DNA from: Chara braunii
Taxonomy: Eukaryota; Streptophyta; Charophyceae; Charales; Characeae
Assembly: GCA_003427395.1 (NCBI GenBank)
Contig: BFEA01000129.1
Span: 1,819,382-1,841,901 of the forward strand
Direction: 5' to 3'
Length of the DNA stretch: 22,520 nt
Positions within the stretch are counted from its first letter, which is position 1. Every line of letters begins with the position of its first letter. Positions 15,567 through 22,520 of this stretch are shown in pieces. The position numbers and the translations under genes are program-made. The notes beneath the pieces were generated by a model. That model was given only the letters and a program-made list of their open reading frames with translations, searched no databases and was not told the origin of the DNA.

Positions 15567-17102
15567 CTACGTTGGGACCGGGTCCTTTTCAACTTTTGTC
15601 GCCATCTCCGTTTCAGCTGCAGAGTGACCGACGTCCACAGCTGGCGCGCCTTGAAGTTCCTGCTTCTCCCCCTCCTCCTCTTCTTCCCTCCCTGCAGCCG
15701 GCTCGGCAACCTCTGTCCTTCGCTGCGAATTCCTTTCCAAACCCTGGTGAGCACCCTCTGCATGCTCCTTACTATACCCCTCCGCCTTTTCTTGTATCTT
15801 TTCTCCCAGCTCCTCGATCTTCTCACCCAACTCAGCTGTTTTCGACTTCGCACCCTCCTCCACCTCCCTCTTCTTCTCCAGCGTGCCCTCTTTCAAACTC
15901 CCAGCCATCTCCGCGGCCTTGTCCTTTGCCTCTTCACCCTTCAATTTCAGTGCCTCTTTCGCCTCTTCTCCCTTACATTTAAACGCATCCTTGGTCTCGC
16001 CCACCTTCGATTTCACTGCCTCGAGAGTCTCGGCAGACCGTTCTTTCACCGTTTCCACGCCCTCAGTTGTTGCATCCGTCGCTGTCGAAACTGTCTTCCT
16101 CACAGCCTCAGTCAGACTCGTCTTCATCAAGCGATCAGTCACCTTCTGCAGCACCTCCCCGATGGTCGGACCTTCCCCTTCGACTTTTGGGGGGGCGGCA
16201 AACCCAGGAGGAGGACCAGACATGACCCTGTGACGAGGAGAAACCCTTTCTTCCTCCAACTGACCACTGCTGCGAGTACTAGCGGAGGCGAGCTTTGCGG
16301 CCACAGCCTCTTTCACATGAAGGGCCTTGTCCTTGACCCCTTCTGCAACCTCTTCCGCTCCCTCCACCGCGCGGTCCTTGAGGTGTTCCAAGGTCTCTTT
16401 CGTCCCGCTCGCACCCTCCACCACCTTCTCCTTCGCTACCTCTCCGGTACCCATGGCCTTCTCCTTCATTTCACCAATCGCTTTGGCGGAAACATCCTTC
16501 ACGGACACCAATCCGCTGACCAACTTCTCGGTCGCTGTTTGGGATGCGTCCTGGACGTACTCCTTTGCTCTGTCGATCGTCAGCTTGACAGACGGCATAA
16601 CGTTGAGGGGCTCGTCCAGTGGCTCTGGCGCGGCAAAGCCAGGCTTCAGTCCGCGCATTTCACTCGCCTCAGGCGTCTGCAGAAAATCTTCTAAGGACTG
16701 ATAGGTTGGATCGGGAGAGGGGGAGGTGGCACGGCCACCTCGTCCTTGCTTGGCTCCACCTGCTGTTCCTTCTTCTCCGCCTGGAACCTGAGCAACTGTG
16801 GAGATGGGAATACCGCCTCTCCTCTCCTCTTCCTCAGCCTCATGGATTTCCTCCTCCTCGTTATCCCCTCCTCTCGTTGTCGTTGTTGGCACCTCCCTTG
16901 TTCTCGGTATTAACGGCGCCTCCTCCTCCCGTCCTGATGTTGCCATATCCTTCATCTCGGGTATGAGATGCTGTTGCTCGGAGCCGGGCAGGTCTTCCTC
17001 ACGCGCCATCTTGTCCTGTGCCACCCCCATTTCCTCTCTAAGACTTCCCTGCTCAGTTTTTTCAATGTCCTCTGCCCTCGATCTAGGTCCAGATTGCATC
17101 AT
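15567..17102 (-). CDS. LEA group-3-like protein with two blocks of 11-residue repeats
   Basis: The minus strand carries one intron-free frame of 511 codons from ATG 17102 to TAG 15567-15569. An in-frame TGA at 17118-17120 excludes upstream extension without splicing, and a second ATG follows at once. The protein is rich in K, E, A, G and T. Residues 1-150 are hydrophilic and probably disordered, with EEEE tracts and a GRGGR patch. Two Pro-rich linkers containing PGFAAP (about 154-159 and 299-304) each precede a helical block. Block 1 (about 173-271) divides into nine 11-mers, for example AKAIGEMKEKA and EEVAEGVKDKA. Block 2 (about 345-454) divides into ten, for example SAETLEAVKSK and GEEAKEALKLK. 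The acidic C-terminus lacks membrane segments and no signal peptide is seen. This pattern is that of LEA_4/group-3 proteins, which become amphipathic helices on drying and protect membranes or proteins. That role is family knowledge, not shown here. Exchangeable-apolipoprotein-like or lipid-droplet roles are alternatives. Confidence 0.82.
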   Translation of the reverse strand: MMQSGPRSRAEDIEKTEQGSLREEMGVAQDKMAREEDLPGSEQQHLIPEMKDMATSGREEEAPLIPRTREVPTTTTRGGDNEEEEIHEAEEEERRGGIPISTVAQVPGGEEGTAGGAKQGRGGRATSPSPDPTYQSLEDFLQTPEASEMRGLKPGFAAPEPLDEPLNVMPSVKLTIDRAKEYVQDASQTATEKLVSGLVSVKDVSAKAIGEMKEKAMGTGEVAKEKVVEGASGTKETLEHLKDRAVEGAEEVAEGVKDKALHVKEAVAAKLASASTRSSGQLEEERVSPRHRVMSGPPPGFAAPPKVEGEGPTIGEVLQKVTDRLMKTSLTEAVRKTVSTATDATTEGVETVKERSAETLEAVKSKVGETKDAFKCKGEEAKEALKLKGEEAKDKAAEMAGSLKEGTLEKKREVEEGAKSKTAELGEKIEELGEKIQEKAEGYSKEHAEGAHQGLERNSQRRTEVAEPAAGREEEEEGEKQELQGAPAVDVGHSAAETEMATKVEKDPVPT

Positions 17103-17290
17103 ATCACACACAGACCATCAGTAAAAGAACAGCGGCACGTCTCCGTCTGCGAGACACTTGTTCGGTCTCGTTGTCGGCCTCGACCTCGACCCTCCGCCAC
17201 TGTTGGTGTCCCACTTTGTTACATCGTCGGCCCCAACCCCTCGATTCTCACACAAGGAGCAATTAATGCATGGTATCACGAATGACCTCT
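17103..17290 (-). promoter_or_regulatory. Candidate 5' region of the LEA-like gene
   Basis: Upstream of the ATG, the minus strand contains ACGTG (17140-17136, the core of abscisic-acid response elements) and CATGCAT (17272-17266, an RY-type seed/ABI3 motif). Both are known regulatory words of LEA genes in land plants. They are short enough to occur by chance, and no clear TATA box was found, so the assignment is tentative. Confidence 0.3.
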
Positions 17291-17668
17291 CTTTTGGTTT
17301 GCCTCGCTGAGACGACAAACTGCAACAGAGACAAAACATCAGACATCATTACCAAGAGTAATGACTGCTCCAGTTAATCACTTTCAACCGTGAAGAATGA
17401 AAGAGAAGAAAAAAAGAAGCAGCTGGACCGTGAAGAGTCTAAACACAGCCAAACAGAGTAATTCAGCTTTACTTCACAGAAAAGAAACTTCAACGTCAGC
17501 AACAACCGCTGCCAGTCCTTTTCACACATCCATTATAATGGGAACGATCCAGAGAATGATAGCACGGCCTCAGCGCAATGATGAGAGGCATTGATCGAGA
17601 AATTAATGCCGGGGCGACGCATAAATCGAGAAATTAATGCCAAGGTCAACTTAATTATTAATCCCCCC

Positions 17669-17704
<36 letters not shown>

Positions 17705-17934
17705 AACCAACCCAGTGGAGCCAGCTTAATGCCAAGTCTCCTGTGTGACGTTACACAAAGAGTGCCACTTGAGCACATAATTCCCAGAGAGACAATCACA
17801 CAACCGAGAAGATTAGCGTAACCCTGCCCCAAGGATGACGACACGCACGAATCAGGAAATTCTCCAAGACAGAAAAAAAAAATCCTCACACAATCACAAA
17901 GGCCTACCAAGGGGTCGAACGGGATATTAATGTA
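17291..17934. other. Intergenic stretch with small duplication and poly(A)
   Basis: 'tcgagaaattaatgcc' occurs twice near 17598 and 17628. Just beyond is a C run followed by about 34 A residues (17668-17702). No gene is supported. A TGACGT word at 17746-17751 resembles a bZIP site. Confidence 0.5.
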
Positions 17935-18040
17935 AGTCCTTAACCTGCCATAGCGTACCGTAGAACATAATGTTGATGTCACCCGGGAGTCCTTAACCTG
18001 CCATAGCGTACCGTAGAAGATAATGTTGATGTCACCCGGG
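17935..18040. repeat. 53-bp tandem duplication
   Basis: 'agtccttaacctgccatagc' begins units at 17935 and 17988. Both continue with 'gtaccgtagaa' and end 'gttgatgtcacccggga'. The copies are almost identical (one visible difference, 'acataa' versus 'gataa'), so the event is recent. Confidence 0.95.
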
Positions 18041-18189
18041 ACAAGCAGGGCAACTGGCAAGGGCCCCAACGAGACGAACATGAATAAAATCAAATTCCAC
18101 AACTATTTTGTATTTCCTCTATGATACTACCGTAACTACCCCCCCCCCCCCCCCTTCACCAACCAAAAAATAGGAAAAAGTTATAGATC

Positions 18190-18460
18190 CCCCCGCCGAG
18201 AAAACGTTTCTACTCGTTTGCGCCCTGTTTCCTGAGCGTGGCCGCCATGGCAAGGGCCCCGAAAGCCTTGCGCTTCGATGTGAGCGCCGAGCAGGGGATC
18301 CGTAACTTTTGCCACCGGCTTTCGGGGGCCAGGCTGGCCAGGCTGGGCAACTTCTGCACCAGAACAGACCGGTCCGGTCTGGTCATTCTAAACCAGCAAG
18401 TCAAAGATAAATCCGATCTGGGTGTCGCATTGTACGCTGTGTACACTACATAGCGTACGA
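18190..18460 (+). other. G/C-richer island with short unrecognised ORF
   Basis: From about 18200 the base composition is clearly richer in G and C than the flanks. A plus-strand frame starts at 18238 or 18247 (the second ATG in good Kozak-like context, 'gccgccatggc') and runs 68-71 codons to a TAG at 18451. Its start reads MARAPKALRFDVSAEQGIRN. Its 3' third overlaps sequence belonging to the satellite family further right (18361-18415). No domain is recognised. It may be a small gene, a first exon or chance. Confidence 0.25.
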
Positions 18461-18998
18461 TGGGGTATTCATTCTTGTTTGACTCTTGGATTGAGATCTA
18501 CAGACTCTCGAAAAACTAGTTTCTTCTTTTTTACCACATTGCCTTCTTTATTACCTTTAATTCTTTTTTGTACTTCATATCAAACTGAGGACGAAGCTAT
18601 GACNTTGTTCATGGGATATCTACTAGAGTATAATATCATTTCGATATCGAAGACCCTTTCCTTTATAAACTTCAGGAGGCTTACAACGTTTGATTCTGGC
18701 AGCAAATTGTGTGACCTTTTGTCGGTCGATTCCAGTACAACAAATTAGGGTAGGTTTTAAGCAAAACACACGAACCAAAGGCGAAGCTTGAAGTTTCATA
18801 TCATGACTAAATCCTAATTTCAAGATAAGTATGAAGCTCTGTGGATTAGTACTAACTTTATATCTGGGGTACCACCGTACCTGGGATTATATGGGCGTAC
18901 AACGCCCATTTGGGTCCCAAAAGATGTTTTTTCTTGGGGGGGGGAGGTGGGTTGGGGGGAATGCGCCCACATGGAGAGTGCTTTTAAAAGTTAAAACA
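18460..18998. other. A/T-rich intergenic stretch with one N
   Basis: No coherent coding frame is present. An ambiguous base occurs at 18604, and a G run occurs at about 18937-18958. Nothing else is recognised. Confidence 0.5.
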
Positions 18999-19147
18999 CG
19001 CTGCACTCTCATGTTGGCTGCACCAGACTGGAAAGATAACTTGTATACATTGGTTATTAGGGTGGATTGAGAGACCCACCCTGACAACGAATGTGTACAA
19101 GATATCTTTTCCCGGTCTAGCACCGCCAAAATGAGGGTTCAGGGAAG

Positions 19148-19150
<3 letters not shown>
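18999..19150. mobile_element. Foldback (MITE-like) hairpin with ~50-bp or longer arms
   Basis: The arm 19016-19065 (ending 'gttattagggtgg') and the arm 19076-19127 (starting 'ccaccctgacaacg') are imperfect inverted copies, separated by only about ten bases ('attgagagac'). Weaker pairing continues outward to roughly 18999 and 19150. The right end touches a (CT)n(GT)n microsatellite. There is no coding capacity. Target duplication could not be judged because of the microsatellite. Confidence 0.65.

Positions 19151-19222
<72 letters not shown>
19151..19222. repeat. Compound microsatellite (CT)n(GT)n
   Basis: A CT run with one interruption ('ccc' near 19178-19180) switches to GT at about 19196 and ends at 19222. 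Confidence 0.97.
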
Positions 19223-19423
19223 AACAGCATCCACAGAAGGCCAGGGCCAGTACAGGACAGGGGCTATCCCCCCATTTTATTTTATTTTTTGGAGGCCTAA
19301 AAACCCACGAAAAATTAGTTTGTGGGTCGAGTACAACCACCAAGTTCGACGCAAGTGTTCTACTCGCGTACAATTTTTTTCGTGTTTTTTGACCGGCAGT
19401 CACACCGGGAATCCAATGTGGAT

Positions 19424-20560
19424 CCCCTGAACGGACAAATTCTGACTGTTCGACACTCTGTCCCAACGGCAAATCCAAGCAAGCATCCATTACTGTCGAC
19501 TCCAAGCACCGACTTCCATGCCAGAACTGACCAGTCATTTTTAACAATAAAATCAAAGATAAATTCAATGTTGACCGCTGGTACGGACAAACTCTGACGG
19601 GCCGCGACGGCTCAACACTCAGTCCCACGACAAACTGGGTGGTTAATCCAACGGTAAATCCAAACATCAAATTACTTTTGACTCCAACTGCCGCAATTAT
19701 TTCTTACATCATCGAAAAAAATTAATACGATGAAAAGAAAATTCCCGAAACTGAAAAGAAACATAAAAATATTAAAAATCGATAGAGGTGGTCAACTTCC
19801 ACGCTAGAACTGAGCGGTCATTATTAACAAGCAAGTCAACATAATTAATTCCGAATCTTTCCGATGTTGACCTGTCACCTGTGGGACGGACAGATTCTGA
19901 AAGCTAATGCCAATGCTGACCAGTGGAACAGACAAATTCTGACGGACGGCTCAGCACTTGATCCCACCCCAAATGGGTAAAACTTTAACTCGAACGGTAA
20001 ATCCAAACATCCATTACGGTTGACTCCTACCGCTAGTCGTTCTTAGCCAGTCAAAGATAATTCCGATGTTCACCAGAGGGACACACAAATTCCCAAAACT
20101 AGTTCCCATGCTGACCAGTGGACGAGACCAATTACGACGATTCGACACTCGAGTTTATCGCAAACGGGGTAAATCCAACGGTAAATCCAAACATCCATTA
20201 CTGTCGACTCCAACCGCAAGAAAGTCAACGATCACTCTGATGTTGACCAGTGAATTGTACAGTTTCCGATGATGGGGAGGAAGTCAAAGTCCTAACGTTT
20301 GACTGTCTGTTACTGCCGACCCGCAGTCAACCCTTGTAACCTGCCGCAAATGGTAAACTCCAACGGTAAAAACCCAAACATCGAATACTATTCACTCCAA
20401 CAATTTGACACAAAAATCCAAACGCTCAGTCACTGTCGACTCTATCGGTCAAACCAAACATAAATTACTTCAAATTAACTGCATTAAATATCAACTCCAA
20501 ACATGAATTACGGTTCACGACGAACGGTAAATCCAAAAAGACATTGCTCCTGAATGCTGA
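19424..20560. repeat. Degenerate satellite array
   Basis: The region is made of recurring words. 'agaactga' followed by 'tcatt[t/a]ttaacaa' and 'gtcaa[a/c]' occurs at 19523 and 19806, with a further diverged piece at 18361 outside the block and a partial one at 20047. 'acaaattctgac' occurs near 19436, 19932 and, diverged, 19588. 'ggtaaatccaaacatc' occurs repeatedly (about 19650, 20000, 20180), often followed by 'cattac' and 'gtcgactcc'. 'gatgttgacc' also recurs. Spacing is irregular and divergence is high, so this is an old, scrambled tandem repeat. No continuous frame exists. Confidence 0.75.
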
Positions 20561-20784
20561 CCAATTGTCAACATCCTGCCAACATGCACCGCACATAAAA
20601 CTTGATAAAAGATCACCATTAATCAAGAGACCCACTTTTCTTTTGCAGCCGTCAACATACAGAGGCACAGGGGGAGGGGGAACAAGGAGAAAACAGCAGT
20701 AAAATGCCAATAATTTCCTGCAAAGAACAAAAAATCGACCATTCTTACGTAATGAAGTACCCGATACCCAATTTTGACAAGCGG

Positions 20785-21297
20785 AATACACAGATTCCAA
20801 TCGGGACCGACGGTAAATTCAACGTTTGGGACCGAGAGCGACCGACGGTAAATCCAATGATCCGCACAGAGTGACAGAGGGTAAATCCAACAATTGGAAC
20901 GGACGGTAAATCCAATGATTGGGACAGACTGTGGTAAATCCAATCATCGGTCACCAACTCAATACACATATTCTAATCGGGACCAACGGTAAATTCAACA
21001 ATTGGGACCGAGTGCGACTGACGGTAAATGCAATGATCGGCACAGAGGGTAAATCCAACGATCGGAACGGATGGTAGATCCAATGATTGGGACCAACAAC
21101 AGTAAATCCAATCATCCGTCACCGACTCAATACACAGATTCTAATCGGGACCAACAGTAAATTCAACGATCGGGACCGAGTGCGACCGGCGGTAAATCCA
21201 ATGATCGGCACAGAGGGTAAATCCAACGATCGGAACGGACGGCAAATCCAATGATTGGGACCAACGACAGTAAATTCAATCATCCGTCACCGACTCA
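20785..21297. repeat. Three ~170-bp higher-order repeats of a TAAATCCAA subunit
   Basis: Copies start with 'aatacaca' followed by 'att' and '[c/t]taatcggg' or its equivalent at 20785, 20961 and 21129. They are 176, 168 and about 169 bp long. Copies 2 and 3 differ at about a dozen positions by eye, nearly all transitions. Inside each copy the word '[g]taaat[c/t]caa' occurs about five times at 25-35-bp spacing, usually followed by 'gatcgg' or a close variant. This is the young end of the older array on its left. Confidence 0.92.
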
Positions 21298-22463
21298 CTG
21301 TTCAGCTCGCTGACGAGAAGTCAACTCTAACAAACCGCCGGCGGAAAAAGGTGCGTCCAAACAAAGCTTAACCCTCTCTTTCTTCTTCAGTCGTTGATAA
21401 ACAAAGGCTTAAAGTGAACAAGAGAAAGAAATCAGGTGACACATGCAAAGGACAAAACGAGAGAGAGAAGCAAAAGAAGAGGGGGACAAAAATGCAAGAG
21501 AAGGGGACAGGATCTGGAGACAGCCAGGGTCAAAGATGAAAGGCATTCACACTCCGTCCTGGTTTCCAGGAAGTGTAAGAACACAGCATACTACTGTCTA
21601 CTGTCTTCCCCCCTGAGCACAATGCATCCTCATTTTTTTGACTGTATCGAGCCGGAAACATGCCTTGTATATGTTCATTTTCAGCGTGTGTATTGTTCGG
21701 CGGAAGACGGTAGTCGGAAAGATCGAAATATATCGTATACAAGAAAGCGCAGGTGTGTCGCTGCCAATAGACAGCGGTTGTAACCATCGGACCTCCAGCA
21801 GCTGCACGTGTACCAGATAACGAGAAGAATGTTCAGCAAACAGACGCACCCACGGAGATAACAAAGAAACGATTCTTCTCCTTCTTTTTTCTTTTTCCTT
21901 TTTTTCTTTTATTTTCTCCCTGTAAGATCAGGTATTGAGCTAATCAGAAAAGAAAAGACAAACTCATAGTAACCACTGTGAGGTAAGGACAACTCACAAT
22001 ATGTTCACGTGCGTTGCTTACATCATTTTTACACCGTGAATAACAGGGAATCCGATTCCGAAGCGTGTGGGAGAGTGTCACACACTGTCACACACCTTGT
22101 ATACCCAGATCAAACAAAGAACACAACCCATCCGTGGACCGACTCTCGAGGTCTCTCTTTAAAAAAACATACGGAATTTTTCAGAAAACTACCTACATCG
22201 ACAAAAACCCACACAAGACATGAAAAAGGGGATTCATTCATCTCAACTGTCCAGGCAAGTCTCTGCTTCATTGCGACTGTCGACTGGTCACTTAGGGCAA
22301 CAGAAATTGCTTAACATGCAAACACATTTGTACGATGACTTTTCACACCGTTCTCGTGCCTGTCCAGTACTTAAGCCTCCCGCTACTTTCCACATCGGCG
22401 ACACTCCTACATTACCCTCAAAATATCCACAGCCACACAAAAACGAACAGTACACTCACAAAC
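21298..22463. other. Intergenic stretch, no supported gene
   Basis: Purine-rich sequence (21420-21530) is followed by mixed sequence and a pyrimidine-rich tract (21875-21920). Open frames up to 115 codons occur (for example 21436-21783, plus) but show no domain. A CACGTG G-box lies near 21803. It could contain untranslated or regulatory sequence of a neighbouring gene outside the window. Confidence 0.5.
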
Positions 22464-22464
22464 T

Positions 22465-22504
<40 letters not shown>

Positions 22505-22520
22505 CACACAGAGAGAGAGA
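22464..22520. repeat. Compound microsatellite (CA)n(GA)n at window end
   Basis: CA repeats with a short interruption ('aaa' near 22488-22490) run to about 22510 and switch to GA. The repeat continues to the window edge. Confidence 0.95.

Noticed and set aside
15327-16694. A 455-codon plus-strand open frame antisense to the LEA-like gene
   Set aside because: The regular K/E/A-rich 11-mer codons leave the antisense frame without stops. Its product is a Leu/Phe/Ser/Arg-rich string with no domain.
17103-17111. Starting the LEA-like protein nine bases upstream, at 17111
   Set aside because: That codon is GTG. The first in-frame ATG is at 17102, and a stop lies at 17118-17120.
20785-21297. CRISPR-like array from regular short repeats
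   Set aside because: The subunits are contiguous and variable with no unique spacers of constant length, no cas genes are present, and the context is eukaryotic.

Overview
This window looks like a repeat-rich nuclear segment of a large eukaryotic genome. It contains long microsatellites, poly(A)/poly(T) runs, decayed retrotransposons, nested insertions with target-site duplications, satellite-like arrays, and only one convincing intact gene. That gene encodes a group-3 LEA-like protein built of 11-residue repeats. Together with a Ty3/gypsy element and an L1-like LINE, it suggests a streptophyte. A charophyte alga of the Chara type is my best guess, but this is inference only. Two ambiguous bases (7753, 18604) suggest draft assembly. 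Nothing bacterial (operons, ribosome binding sites, tRNA clusters, CRISPR) is visible.

Layout. 1-240 is A/T-rich filler. About 300-4380 (minus strand) is a dead Ty3/gypsy element, reading from the right: capsid-type gag, CCHC zinc knuckle, aspartic protease, reverse transcriptase and half of an RNase H. The rest of RNase H and any integrase are missing. It carries in-frame stops, frameshifts, a YMND instead of YMDD catalytic box, and a 151-bp tandem duplication. An unrecognised open stretch (4432-5113, minus) lies upstream of its gag. 5114-7140 has no supported gene, only a few E2F-like motifs. 7141-7809 holds a tRNA-like/SINE-like segment, two small tandem duplications and a long compound microsatellite. 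At 7912-7983 there is a hammerhead-ribozyme-like motif with all core boxes. 8271-10573 (plus) is a broken LINE 3' half, interrupted by a roughly 186-bp A-tailed retroposon flanked by 11-bp target duplications. A second member of that retroposon family sits at 12166-12375 with perfect 12-bp duplications. 10574-11388 is an array of five copies of one unit of about 80 bp, each with a (TG)n(AG)n tail, arranged tail-to-tail. 12732-13234 contains a foldback element and a diverged relative.

13270-15560 is non-coding sequence built of local duplications and a satellite-like array. The LEA-like gene occupies 15567-17102 on the minus strand, with a candidate upstream regulatory stretch. 17291-18998 holds small duplications and filler. 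18999-19150 is another foldback next to a compound microsatellite. 19424-21297 is a degenerate satellite that resolves at its right end into three higher-order repeats of about 170 bp. 21298-22520 is anonymous sequence ending in a (CA)n/(GA)n microsatellite.

I see no multi-gene pathway here. The most notable items are the hammerhead motif, the retroposon family dated by nesting and target duplications, the tail-to-tail unit array, and the two-block LEA protein.
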